64,000 nt of DNA, taken from positions 1-64,000 of the forward strand of contig NZ_JADEWI010000020.1 in assembly GCF_015207705.1 (NCBI RefSeq), written 5' to 3'. Below are positions 26,695-36,494 of this stretch, in pieces (the first letter of the stretch is position 1; each line of letters starts with the position of its first letter). The notes under the pieces are model-generated. The model searched no databases and was not told where the DNA came from. It was given only the letters and a program-made list of their open reading frames with translations. Source of the DNA: Nostoc sp. LEGE 06077. Lineage in GTDB: Bacteria; Cyanobacteriota; Cyanobacteriia; Cyanobacteriales; Nostocaceae. The translations under genes were made by a program, and so were the position numbers.

Positions 26695-27249
26695 GTGAAC
26701 TACCCCAGCGTTGACATTTCGGAACAAATGAGTCCCATAAATTTAGTTGGTGATATGGGACAAGCGGTGCAAATTTCTATTCATGCACCTAGCCACTATA
26801 TCTGTACCAACTGCGAACACATATTACCAGATTGGAAACAACAACCTTTTTTCTGGGTTGTGATTGTCTTGCAGCGATCGCAATATCATTTAGTCAAAAG
26901 CACAAAAGAAGTTGAGTCAGAGAAACAACGCTTACGGGAAAAATTTATGCGGTTCGGCTTTGACGTGGCTTTTGATCTGCGCGATCGCGGTTATCTTGCA
27001 GATTTAATTGATCCGCGGACTGGCTATCCTTTACTGTCCCGTCCTGGTGCGATGCCACACAATGATACAGCTGTAGTGAAGGCTTTACTTGGCTATAAAG
27101 TCATTAAAAATAAATGCTGTATGCTAGTTCATCCTATTTGGGGTACAGCAGTTTATCCCAGTGTTTTAATCTCAACTGCACCCCCAACACTCATTGAATT
27201 TGTCACTAAAGAAGTAGGCTGTAAGCATGGGTGGGAGAAGAAAGTGTGA
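26695..27249 (+). CDS. MMADHC/CblD-like cobalamin-trafficking protein homologue
   Basis: 184 residues from a GTG start at 26695; an ATG at 26728 is a possible shorter start and neither has a good ribosome binding site. The C-terminal two thirds resemble human MMADHC (CblD) strikingly: RDRGYLADLIDPRTGYPL (human RAEGYWADFIDPSSGLAF), then KCCMLVHPIWGTAVYPSVLI (human GCCKVIRHSLWGTHVVVGS) and ATPP-like APPTLIEF. EKFMRFGFDVAFDLRDRG also aligns with EKFINGAKEICYALRAEG. MMADHC directs cobalamin to its enzymes in animals via a nitroreductase-like scaffold. The role in cyanobacteria is not established. Residues before ~60 are distinct, including two Cys in CTNCEH. Confidence 0.78.
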   Translation: MNYPSVDISEQMSPINLVGDMGQAVQISIHAPSHYICTNCEHILPDWKQQPFFWVVIVLQRSQYHLVKSTKEVESEKQRLREKFMRFGFDVAFDLRDRGYLADLIDPRTGYPLLSRPGAMPHNDTAVVKALLGYKVIKNKCCMLVHPIWGTAVYPSVLISTAPPTLIEFVTKEVGCKHGWEKKV

Positions 27250-27265
27250 AGTGTGAAGATAACGG

Positions 27266-27835
27266 TCAATTTTTCTTATTAATACTGCGATACTCCCAAG
27301 GATTGGTAAACTTAGTATCACTCCAAACCCCTCGTTTTTGCTGCTGTGCCTGTGCTTCAGCTTGTTGAACTAAATCTTTACTGGGACATTTATTTAAGTA
27401 AGGACGATATACCTTCGCTAAACCTTCTCTTAATAATATTTCTTGGACAAAAGTACCATCTTTTAAACGCACTTCTGCTACCTTCCGTTGATAGCGATCA
27501 GTATCTGTGATGTTGAGGATAACGCGATCGCCTGATTGTTTTACGAGTTGCTGTAAACGTGCTTGTGCTTTTTCACCCCAGTTAAATTGATTGCGATCGC
27601 TAACACGGCTACTGTTCCTTTCTTTTTGCGAATGGGGTACTTCTGGCGCATCCACACAAGCAAAACGCACGTTAAATTTATTACCTTTAGCATCTTTAAC
27701 AGCTAAAGTATCCCCATCACTAACGCGTTCAACCAAGTCTCCAGAACTACCAGAGAATTTATCACAACTGGCTAAACCTAAAATTATGATGGTTGCACCC
27801 AGTAAAATTACTAGTTTTTTTGTTAGTTTTTGCAT
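27266..27835 (-). CDS. Thermonuclease-family (SNase) lipoprotein
   Basis: 189 residues. The N-terminus is a lipoprotein signal, with basic MQKLTKK, a hydrophobic stretch and lipobox LGLASC (Cys at about 24), so it is membrane anchored outside the cytoplasm. The nuclease domain carries the SNase signature VSDGDTLAV, VRFACVDAPEVP, DRYQRKVAEV (family Arg/Glu active residues) and LLREGLAKVY. It would cleave DNA or RNA with Ca2+. Extracytoplasmic SNases usually scavenge nucleic acid. It is convergent with the MMADHC-like gene and lies downstream of the alpha-2-macroglobulin gene on the same strand. Confidence 0.9.
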   Translation of the reverse strand: MQKLTKKLVILLGATIIILGLASCDKFSGSSGDLVERVSDGDTLAVKDAKGNKFNVRFACVDAPEVPHSQKERNSSRVSDRNQFNWGEKAQARLQQLVKQSGDRVILNITDTDRYQRKVAEVRLKDGTFVQEILLREGLAKVYRPYLNKCPSKDLVQQAEAQAQQQKRGVWSDTKFTNPWEYRSINKKN

Positions 27836-27923
27836 TTAATCTTACCTAACGCGGATGGATGATACTTTAATATTGATTCTTTGAGTCTTGGCGCTTACAT
27901 TAGCGCACCTCTGCGTTTAAAGT

Positions 27924-30900
27924 TCACCGCTTCTCCTCCAGCACAATTGTAGAATCAGCAGAACGCCCAAATTCTTCAGGTGCATACTGCAAATGCGCTT
28001 CCGCACCAGGCCAGAGATATGTACCGGGAGTTACAGAACGGACTAAGTAATGTAGGCTATAAACTCCTGGTTCGAGGTGGTCGGCGTAGGCGATAATGCG
28101 ATCGCGGTAAATATTGCGATAACCAAGTTCCCAACTATCGGCTTTGGCTTGCAATGCGGCTGTCGCAGTTTGAAAACTCTGGTCTACGGCTTCAAATCCT
28201 GCGGGTAATGGGTCTTTAATGACTATATGATCAACTGGGCGATCAGCAATTATTTCTAAACCAATATCAAATACTTGACCACTATCTACAGTCAATGGTT
28301 TATCAACAGCATACATTCCTATTTTTTGCAATACTTTTGCTTCCCCAACTTTGGTAATTTCTCTGCTAACTCGTAAACCATTAAATCTGCCTGGTTGATT
28401 GCCTTGCAAGCGATAATTATAGGCAACTAAATAATGCAATTTGCCCCTACCTGATTTTTGTAATATCAAATCATGTTTACCGCGAGGCAATTTATTCATT
28501 GCGACATTTAGCTGCAAGTTAGGATTTTTATAACCATCAAAGCGATTTTCTCCTAATTTATTACCCGCCAATTTTACTATCGTGACAAAATTTGGTGGCG
28601 TGGGTTGCAGTTGGCTATATTCTATTAGTGCTGTTAATGCTTGAGCATTATTATAGTTAGTTTGCCATGTGCCATTGCGTCGCAAACCTAGCAGACTTTG
28701 GAATAGTTTATCAAGAACTTCTGGTTTACTTTGTTTGGCAATAAATAATCTTAAAGCTTGCGCTTGGGCGGTGGTTGATGAATTCATCCATCCCCAACTT
28801 TGGGGTAAACTAATTACTGCTGTGCGTCCAGTTTCGTAGATATTTTGTTGTAACTGGTTCAGCATTTGTTGTGATTCATCTTGCCATTCTGAAAATTGTG
28901 ATAAATATCGCGCTAGTTTGATTTGGGTGACGATATCAAAGTTATTCCGTTGTTGATAAATATCACCTAAGAAACTATTGCTTTTATCACCCAATTCGGA
29001 TAAGGCAATTAAGGCATTTAATTGCAGTTGATGTTTACAAATTTGTTGTTTACAAAAATCGTATTGTCCTGGGTTAGCTAAAACTTTTTGCAGATAAGTT
29101 TTCAAGCGCAAAAGTGTTGCAGCGTCTACAGAATTAGGAAATGCTTGATTAGCTTTCACTAATGATTCAGCAGCGTAAGCAGAAACCCAAGGGTCTGATT
29201 TTTCCTGTCCGGGATAAGCTGCAAAACCACCATCGGCTACCTGTAGTTTTTGCAGTTGGGTAAGGGCTTGATTTGCCTTTTGACTAGGATTAAACTCAGC
29301 AAATGATTGACTGTATTTCTGTCCTAAAGTTTGCAGGTTAGCTGCAATAATTAATTGGCTGGCGGTTGGTTCTGCAAAGGGTAAATCATCATCTTCTAAA
29401 ACTTGTTTGGCTGGTGCTTTAATTTCGGGTATTAATGTACTCGCCAATTGAATATCTAAACCCCCAGCTTCTGGGTAGATATTTTTATCAACATTGAGGG
29501 GAATTTTTACTTGCTTTTCTGTTACTCCAGCTTCTACAACTTGTTCGGTAATTTCTAGCGGCTTCACTTCCAACGGTAATTCAAAAGCATCGGCTGTATT
29601 ATTTAGTTGTGTGGTAAATCTAACTTTACTTTCGCCAACGCCACCTGCAATCATGGGGAAGCGATAAGCTTTGGTGGCTGGTTCGGCGTTGGTTTGCAAT
29701 GAAGTTGTGGTGGGGTTATTTTCCGCAAACTTAACTGTACCGCTAAGTTCGCCGTTTATTGAGAGGTTTCCGTTATTCCCGGTGGTGTTGGTGACGGATA
29801 AACCAGCCAAGATGTGATCGCCAGGACGGGCAAACTGTGGCAAGATGGCATTAGTTAATAGTGGCTTGGTGGTGATAAACGTCGCGTCAGCGTTACCAAA
29901 GCGCAAGTTTCCATCAGTAGCGACAGCCATCACCCGCCATGTTGTGAAATCATCTGGTAATTTAAAGGTTATCTGCGCCTTACCACTTGCATCAGCTAAA
30001 ACTGAACCATTGTAGTAAGCCAACGCCTGAAAATCTGTACGGACGCGTGTATTTGCTGCACCTGTGGAAAAACCACCGCCATAACCCCAGCCTTTGGGTT
30101 TGGCGATATCTTGGGGTTGTATCACCACATCAGGACGATTATCGCTGAACCGGGTAGAAATTTGCTGTTCTGCATAGACTGTATCTACCAAATTTGGCGG
30201 ACGATAACCAGATAGTTGCAATACAGCTTCATTCACCACCATGACTGTAAATTGTCCTGGGGTGGGGTTATTTTGATTGTCTTTGAGTTCTAGTTGTATT
30301 GTTTGTTCTGCACTCGGTTCTAAAGATGCTTGTAATGGTGTAACTTGCACTTTTAAATATTTATCTTGCAAGTTGACTTTAAACGGTGTGAACCCAATTT
30401 TTACTAATTTATCTAAACTTCCTGGTTCGACTTGATTCAGAGGTGCGCCTTGTCTAACTAATACAGCTTCAATTGCTGCATTGGGTAACATTTCTGGTGT
30501 GACTTGAAACTGAATTTGGGGTGCGCCTCCCTTGATTTTAGTGACTTGTTGATAAATTGGTTTGTCTTTAATTACCGCAAAATATAATTCTGCTTCTGGG
30601 TAGGGAGATTGAATTAAAGCTGTGGCAGTTTCCCCAGGTTTATACTCTTTTTTATCTAGTTTAACCTCTAGGCGATCACTATCTTCCGAACTCCAAGCAA
30701 CTGAATTTTCTCCTGTTGCCCAAATTTGCAAATCTGTCGCGCTAATTTCCTCTTTTGTATCGCTAAAATTAGCGCGAATGCGATAAGAACCAGATTCATT
30801 TGGTGTAAGAGTTAATATCTGGGGACTTTCCGCTGATGTAATCTCTGCTTGTCCCACTGTTTTATATTCAACTTGATTTTTAGCAGTGCGACTTCCTTCC

Positions 30901-33659
30901 ACTAACTGCATCACACTACTATATTTCATCTGTTGTAATTCTACCCGCACCCGTTGACCAGTGATTACTTTTCCTGTCGGTTCAGTTACAATTACTTCAA
31001 TGGGTAAAGCCTTACCAGCATCAGTAATAAAATTACTTTTGAGTCCAATTAGTTTGTTACTAGGTAAAGCCGTAAACTCTTGAGAAGCCGCCACAGATAA
31101 ATTAGAAACATCTGCAACTTGCACATCTACACGATAAGTCATTGGGTAAGGTAAATCTTTCGCCACCGTCACAGTTTGACTAGTTTTACCACCTGCATCT
31201 AACTTGGAACTAGTTTGCAGAACTTCACTTGTCAACGATGGACTTTCTTCCGGCCAAAACCATTGTCTCCCAAAACTAAATTCTTCCCAACCTTTAGGGA
31301 GAAAATTAGTTTGTTGGCGTGTGACAAAATATTTAGCTTCCCCAGCTTCCACGGGCGCACCAAATAAATAATTACTAGTGGCTTTCGCATTAATTTTTTC
31401 ATTAACTAGGGCAAATTCTTTATCTAATTTGAGTTCAACTTTAAAATTAGGCGGTTTAAACTCAGCTACGCGAAACTCACCGGAAATTTCTTGTCCTTTT
31501 TTGCCTTTACCTTGGATATTATAGTAGCCTAGTTTTTGAGTCTTCTGAATTGCTAACTCTAGAGAAAATGTACCAAATTCGTTTGTAGTTTTGCTACCTA
31601 ATTGTGTCTTCTGTCCGTCGGGATTAACCAAGGTTAATTGATAAATCGCGTTTTTATCTTGTTGAATACTTCCATTTTCTAAATAATCAGCAAAACCAGT
31701 AAACCAAGCTTTCTCTCCTGGTTGGTATAAATCTCTATCAGAAAAAATTACACCCCGTGATTCTGCTTTGGCTTCTTGCCAACCTGCATCAATTCCATAC
31801 CCAAAAGAACCACTATATTCTTCTGTTCTCGCAAATGCCCAATCTTGGTTTTCGCGGGCAATTACTAATAGTTGGGGCGATTTATTAAATCTTTGACCAC
31901 CTGCAAAACACTGTTTTAAATTCTCACCTTGCAGCCTTAAAGTGCCATTATCATCGGTTTTTTCTATCGCGCAAGGTACAGCATCACCTGAAATTTTTTC
32001 TTCTAACTTTGATTGATAAACTTCAATTGCTGCACCCTTCACAGGTGAACCATCACTTAAATGATGGACACGAATTAAACCAGAGTCAGGAAACCATTGA
32101 CTAAATACACCCAGATTTGTCAATTGTACTAAACCATAAGTGACAGGTTCCCGCCATAATTCTTTGCCATTATCTTGATATTTATTTGTGCGGGCTTGGA
32201 CACCGTAGGCTAACATCCCTGTAGAACTACCAAGCTTTTCTTTTAAAGGGACATTGACATCAAGTAGTTGATTTTTCTTAGTATTTAATTTAAAGATTTG
32301 CCATTTACTAAGCTGTGGTAATAAATCATTATCGTTACCTTTGGGAATAGCATTATTAAAATAAACTAAATCGGTAGGTTGAACTACCCGATAAGCTGCT
32401 TTATATTTAGATTCTGGTAGGCTAACTGTACTAATATTTAATTGTAAATCTTTACCTGAAGGGAAAATATGTAAATCGTCAGGAACCCAAATATCACCCG
32501 CTAAATCTCCAGTATTATATTTTAAGGTGACAGGTTTACTCAAAGTCTGCCCAAAGGTATCTTTAATATTTTTCTCAATAGTAATTTTATAACTAGTTGC
32601 AGGCTCTAAAGCGTAGGGATTAAGTGTCACCACATTAGATTCCTCTGGAACTTGGAACAGTCGAGAGATATCTTTTGGTGCTGGGTCAATTTTGATATTA
32701 TCTTTAACAGAATCTGCCAATAATATATTATTAAATTCTAACTGCGGACTACCTTTAATAAATCTGCCATAAGTTCCATTAACATCAGGTTGTCCGTAAA
32801 AATTGATGGTTTTAAATTCTAAAGGTGAATAAGTCGCCAACTTACTCACTGATTCCTTATCTGTTGGTAAGTTACCGTAATTTGGTAAGATGCCGGGAGA
32901 AAATACCAGACGGTAGTTAGTCGCTTTTTCTAAACTTTGCTGCGGGATCAGATGATAAACCCAATTACGCATTGAAGGGTCAAACTTTTGTAACGGGTCT
33001 TCACCTTCTCTTGATTTTTCCTCTTTCGCTAAGTCTATATTAAAGCTGATATCTTTATTTTTACTTTCAGGGACAAGTTTAAGATGTTCTTGTAACGAAG
33101 CTAAGTTTAATTCGACATTCGATGTAAATTGTAGTTTTTGTTTTAAGTCAATAGGTTGAATATCAGCTTTTTCAACAGGGTTAACTCCAGGTAAATCAGT
33201 CAGCTTGATAGGTTCAGTGTTAAAAGTCCAAGCTAAATCTTGATTTAACTTGTGATTTTTTAAATCTCCTAACCCAGATTTCAGCGTAACTTGAAATCTT
33301 GTTGCTTGCGGTAGTGCTTTATCTGCTTGAAAACCTACCATTCGTGGCGTTAAAAAGCGAAATTGACCAGGTAAAGGCGGCCATAAAGCAAATTTTTGTA
33401 ATAAATTTTGTTGTTCTGGACTATCAAGCTTTTCGATAGGGATTAAAGCTTCTTTAAAGCGAATGCGAATTTGATTTAAAGGTGTAGTATCACCAACGGG
33501 GCTAATTTGTTCAATCCAGTCTGGTAACTTTGGTGGGGTGAGTGGAGAAACAATAGGTAACGGTTCTTTATTGGTGCTTATGCCCAATAAACTACACGCG
33601 CTAATGCTTAGTAGAAATGTGAGAGTAATAAATAATTGGAGGATGTTTTTTATAATCAT
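27924..33659 (-). CDS. Bacterial alpha-2-macroglobulin lipoprotein
   Basis: About 1911 residues from the ATG at 33659. A TTG at 33674 is in frame but weaker. The signal peptide ends in lipobox SISAC, so the protein is a periplasmic lipoprotein. The body is the usual series of macroglobulin domains: MG-like stretches such as DVNVPLKEK, QPGEKAWFTGFADY and FSDRDLYQPGEKAWF, followed by the alpha-2-macroglobulin core (ALAYYNGSVLADASGKAQITFKLPDDFTTWRVMAVA). In thioester forms the motif is CLEQ. Here the aligned region reads PFAEPTASQLI, so Cys and Gln are gone. A C-terminal receptor-like domain with ADHLEPGVYSLHYLVR follows. In the family these proteins trap periplasmic proteases. The gene is divergent from pbpC, the familiar partner. 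Confidence 0.92.
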   Translation of the reverse strand: MIIKNILQLFITLTFLLSISACSLLGISTNKEPLPIVSPLTPPKLPDWIEQISPVGDTTPLNQIRIRFKEALIPIEKLDSPEQQNLLQKFALWPPLPGQFRFLTPRMVGFQADKALPQATRFQVTLKSGLGDLKNHKLNQDLAWTFNTEPIKLTDLPGVNPVEKADIQPIDLKQKLQFTSNVELNLASLQEHLKLVPESKNKDISFNIDLAKEEKSREGEDPLQKFDPSMRNWVYHLIPQQSLEKATNYRLVFSPGILPNYGNLPTDKESVSKLATYSPLEFKTINFYGQPDVNGTYGRFIKGSPQLEFNNILLADSVKDNIKIDPAPKDISRLFQVPEESNVVTLNPYALEPATSYKITIEKNIKDTFGQTLSKPVTLKYNTGDLAGDIWVPDDLHIFPSGKDLQLNISTVSLPESKYKAAYRVVQPTDLVYFNNAIPKGNDNDLLPQLSKWQIFKLNTKKNQLLDVNVPLKEKLGSSTGMLAYGVQARTNKYQDNGKELWREPVTYGLVQLTNLGVFSQWFPDSGLIRVHHLSDGSPVKGAAIEVYQSKLEEKISGDAVPCAIEKTDDNGTLRLQGENLKQCFAGGQRFNKSPQLLVIARENQDWAFARTEEYSGSFGYGIDAGWQEAKAESRGVIFSDRDLYQPGEKAWFTGFADYLENGSIQQDKNAIYQLTLVNPDGQKTQLGSKTTNEFGTFSLELAIQKTQKLGYYNIQGKGKKGQEISGEFRVAEFKPPNFKVELKLDKEFALVNEKINAKATSNYLFGAPVEAGEAKYFVTRQQTNFLPKGWEEFSFGRQWFWPEESPSLTSEVLQTSSKLDAGGKTSQTVTVAKDLPYPMTYRVDVQVADVSNLSVAASQEFTALPSNKLIGLKSNFITDAGKALPIEVIVTEPTGKVITGQRVRVELQQMKYSSVMQLVEGSRTAKNQVEYKTVGQAEITSAESPQILTLTPNESGSYRIRANFSDTKEEISATDLQIWATGENSVAWSSEDSDRLEVKLDKKEYKPGETATALIQSPYPEAELYFAVIKDKPIYQQVTKIKGGAPQIQFQVTPEMLPNAAIEAVLVRQGAPLNQVEPGSLDKLVKIGFTPFKVNLQDKYLKVQVTPLQASLEPSAEQTIQLELKDNQNNPTPGQFTVMVVNEAVLQLSGYRPPNLVDTVYAEQQISTRFSDNRPDVVIQPQDIAKPKGWGYGGGFSTGAANTRVRTDFQALAYYNGSVLADASGKAQITFKLPDDFTTWRVMAVATDGNLRFGNADATFITTKPLLTNAILPQFARPGDHILAGLSVTNTTGNNGNLSINGELSGTVKFAENNPTTTSLQTNAEPATKAYRFPMIAGGVGESKVRFTTQLNNTADAFELPLEVKPLEITEQVVEAGVTEKQVKIPLNVDKNIYPEAGGLDIQLASTLIPEIKAPAKQVLEDDDLPFAEPTASQLIIAANLQTLGQKYSQSFAEFNPSQKANQALTQLQKLQVADGGFAAYPGQEKSDPWVSAYAAESLVKANQAFPNSVDAATLLRLKTYLQKVLANPGQYDFCKQQICKHQLQLNALIALSELGDKSNSFLGDIYQQRNNFDIVTQIKLARYLSQFSEWQDESQQMLNQLQQNIYETGRTAVISLPQSWGWMNSSTTAQAQALRLFIAKQSKPEVLDKLFQSLLGLRRNGTWQTNYNNAQALTALIEYSQLQPTPPNFVTIVKLAGNKLGENRFDGYKNPNLQLNVAMNKLPRGKHDLILQKSGRGKLHYLVAYNYRLQGNQPGRFNGLRVSREITKVGEAKVLQKIGMYAVDKPLTVDSGQVFDIGLEIIADRPVDHIVIKDPLPAGFEAVDQSFQTATAALQAKADSWELGYRNIYRDRIIAYADHLEPGVYSLHYLVRSVTPGTYLWPGAEAHLQYAPEEFGRSADSTIVLEEKR

Positions 33660-33902
33660 GTTAAATAAATGCAAATATAAACGCAGAGGTACGCTGAGGT
33701 AAACGCAAAGTTAAAATGTTTACCCTCTATACAAGATGATTTTCATTTATATGGATAACTAATTACCAATAGGCATTTACAAAAATAACTACAATTCTTA
33801 ATTTAATTTTGGAGAAATTGTTAAGTCTTTGCAATAATTACTGATAAATAAATAACTACCGCGTCAGAATTAAAGTAAGTTTTACTATACAGGGATTCCC
33901 TG

Positions 33903-36236
33903 ATGAGACTAAGTAGGCGGCTCATCTCAAAATCAAAATTTATCTTAGCTATTTTATTGATATGTTTAGTGGTGAGGCTATTGCCATATTTTGCACCTAT
34001 TCATACCGCAGATATAGCCCAAAATCAGTTGGCTTTGGAATTTAGCGATCGCAATGGGCTACCATTAGGCACAATCCTCACCCGTGACCAAGAACATACC
34101 GCAGTCGTCCCCTTAAATCAAGTTTCTCCCCAATTTATCAAGGCAATTATCGCCGCCGAAGATAGCAGTTTTTATCATCATGGTGCGTTGGAGATGAAAG
34201 CCATTATCCGCGCCATCAACCAAGCCATTCACGCCAAACAAATTGTTTCCGGTGCTTCCACAATTACCATGCAGTTGGCGCGGATGTTAGAACCCTCTCC
34301 GCGTCACCTATCCGGTAAAGTGCAGGAAATTTGGTTAGCTTGGCGGTTAGTGGCGGGAATGAATAAAGATGAAATTCTCGCTGCATATATCAACCGTCTG
34401 CCAATGGGCGGTAATATCTACGGTGTAGAAGCCGCATCCCGAACTTACTTTTCTACTCCAGCTAGTGAGTTAAATCTTGCCCAAGCTAGTCTTCTCGCTG
34501 CTATCCCTAATAATCCCACCTACTTTGACCCACTACAACATTGGGATAGACTCAAACAGCGTCAGAAATATGTCCTCAACCGGATGGTACAAGATGGCTA
34601 TATTACTCAACAAATAGCCGAGAAAACCCAAACTGAAAAAGTTGTTTTTCAGTCTCGTCAACGGGGAATTATCGCTGCACCTCATTTCTTGTTTTGGTTA
34701 GCCAAGCAAATGCAGATCCCTCCTAGCCCCCCTTATCAAGGGGGGAAAATAGCCCTTTTTAAGGGGGGTTGGGGGGATCATCTCATCCAAACTACTATCG
34801 ACAGGGCATTACAAAAATTCGTCGAAGCCCAAGCACAACAAGTCATCTCTACCCTCGCCAGTAACAATGTCCATGATGCAGCAGCTTTGGTAATTGATAA
34901 CCACACTGGCGAAGTTTTAGCTTATGTCGGTTCACCTGATTATTTCAACGAAGCCAAACTTGGGCGTAACGATGGAGTACAGGCGTTACGTCAACCAGGT
35001 TCTACCCTCAAGCCGTTTGTCTATGAGTTGGCGTTAGAAAAAAAACTGATTCGCCCAAACACCATCTTGGCTGATGTTCCCGCCCACTACGCCATTCCTG
35101 GGGCGAAACTTTATAGCCCTACAGATTATACTCAACGCTTTCTCGGCCCGGTGCGGGTGCGGATAGCTTTAGCCAACTCTTTAAATGTGCCTGCGGTGCG
35201 AGTTTTAGAAAAAATTGGCGTACCGAGTTTTTTAGTACGTCTGCGTGAATTAGGCTTTACTCACCTGAAACAAACCCCAGAATATTACGGTTTGGGTTTA
35301 ACTCTCGGTAGTGGTGAAGTCACCTTATGGGAACTTGCTCAAGCTTACGTCACAATGGCGAGACAAGGACAAAGTATTCCACTTGTGCCTACTGTTAAGG
35401 ATTCTTCCATCGAAAATCGCAAATCTCAAATCGAAAATTCGACAACATGGCAACTGATTATTGATATATTGAGCGATCGCCACGCCCGTGCTACAGCTTT
35501 TGGTGTAGACTCAGTTCTAAACTTGCCCTTCCCAGCAGCTGTTAAAACAGGTACTTCTTCCAACTTCCGTGATACTTGGACTGTGGGCTTTAGCAGTGAC
35601 TACACCGTGGCAACTTGGGTGGGAAATTTCACCGGCGAACCAATGCGTCAGGTATCCGGCGTTATGGGTGCAGCACCTTTGTGGAATCGCATCATGTTGC
35701 ACTTGCACGAACATCAAGAACCCGCAGCATTTACAGTTCCCCAAGGGTTAATTCAACTCCCTATCTGTGCAATTTCTGGGTTACGCCCTACACCAGACTG
35801 CAACTCTGTTGTGCAAGAGTATTTTTACCCAGAAGACAAAATTGCTTATGATACTCAAAACAACTTTAATTTACCGCCAGAATATGACGAATGGTTAGCC
35901 AAACAGCAATCAAATTTTGCCTCTAGCAATTTGAGAATTGTTTCTCCCCACAATGGCGATTTGTTCTTAGTATATCCAGGTGCAGAAGGACAGCAAAAAC
36001 TAGAATTTAAGCTATCAGGAAATCAATCTACATCTGTTGAGTGGTTATTGAATGGTGAAAAGCTAGATACACAATCAACTAATTTATTTTGGTATCTGCG
36101 TTCTGGGAATTGGACTTTAGAAGCGCGAAGTGGACAAACCAGCGATAAAGTTAGTTTTCAAGTTGAGTTAGCCAAGACTAAACCAACACGCCGGGGTTTT
36201 TCTGTTGTTAATTCGCAGCAGATGTTTGGCAAATAG
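33903..36236 (+). CDS. pbpC: Penicillin-binding protein 1C
   Basis: 777 residues. An N-terminal membrane anchor is followed by a GT51 glycosyltransferase (IIAAEDSSFYHHGALE with catalytic Glu, then STITMQLARML), a transpeptidase (catalytic SxxK in RQPGSTLKPFVYE) with KTGTS later, and a C-terminal BiPBP_C-type domain (LRIVSPHNGDLFLVYPG). It polymerises and cross-links peptidoglycan. Between GT51 and transpeptidase lies a 22-residue in-frame insertion encoded by a palindromic repeat (34715-34779). A second low-complexity insertion (SSIENRKSQIENS) occurs near 35407. The neighbour on the other side is the alpha-2-macroglobulin gene, a pairing found in many bacteria. Confidence 0.93.
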   Translation: MRLSRRLISKSKFILAILLICLVVRLLPYFAPIHTADIAQNQLALEFSDRNGLPLGTILTRDQEHTAVVPLNQVSPQFIKAIIAAEDSSFYHHGALEMKAIIRAINQAIHAKQIVSGASTITMQLARMLEPSPRHLSGKVQEIWLAWRLVAGMNKDEILAAYINRLPMGGNIYGVEAASRTYFSTPASELNLAQASLLAAIPNNPTYFDPLQHWDRLKQRQKYVLNRMVQDGYITQQIAEKTQTEKVVFQSRQRGIIAAPHFLFWLAKQMQIPPSPPYQGGKIALFKGGWGDHLIQTTIDRALQKFVEAQAQQVISTLASNNVHDAAALVIDNHTGEVLAYVGSPDYFNEAKLGRNDGVQALRQPGSTLKPFVYELALEKKLIRPNTILADVPAHYAIPGAKLYSPTDYTQRFLGPVRVRIALANSLNVPAVRVLEKIGVPSFLVRLRELGFTHLKQTPEYYGLGLTLGSGEVTLWELAQAYVTMARQGQSIPLVPTVKDSSIENRKSQIENSTTWQLIIDILSDRHARATAFGVDSVLNLPFPAAVKTGTSSNFRDTWTVGFSSDYTVATWVGNFTGEPMRQVSGVMGAAPLWNRIMLHLHEHQEPAAFTVPQGLIQLPICAISGLRPTPDCNSVVQEYFYPEDKIAYDTQNNFNLPPEYDEWLAKQQSNFASSNLRIVSPHNGDLFLVYPGAEGQQKLEFKLSGNQSTSVEWLLNGEKLDTQSTNLFWYLRSGNWTLEARSGQTSDKVSFQVELAKTKPTRRGFSVVNSQQMFGK
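34715..34779 (+). repeat. 65-bp palindromic repeat inserted in frame in pbpC
   Basis: The ends are inverted: GATCCCTCCTAGCCCCCCTT on the left, and TAAGGGGGGTTGGGGGGATC on the right. An internal hairpin CCCCCCTTATCAAGGGGGG lies beside the left arm. The segment is translated as IPPSPPYQGGKIALFKGGWG within the linker of PbpC. Relatives lie at 1894-1918 and 7502-7541. Confidence 0.85.
35407..35440 (+). repeat. AAATCGAAAAT-type repeat inside pbpC
   Basis: CCATCGAAAATCGCAAATCT is followed by CAAATCGAAAATTC, two related units in tandem, encoding SIENRKSQIENS. Cyanobacterial spacers often carry this AAATCGAAAAT-type repeat. It lies in the transpeptidase domain between recognisable blocks. Confidence 0.55.
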
Positions 36237-36494
36237 ATGCAGCACTTAAGCATACTACGAAAGTATCTTGAATGGTATTTCAAGAATAAAATTCGCTACT
36301 ACACAAACTAAACCTACCTACGTGTAATAACAGTAAAATTAAAGTTTTTGAACTTGCTTAGAAGGGTTTAGGCTGTGTAAGCACGACTTCTAGTTGCTAA
36401 GGTAAGTAATAAATTAGACAATTCCTTGGAAATCTAAGTTCAGCTTTAGTCATGATTTGGGAATAATAAATTTGCACAGTCAATTACAAATCCA

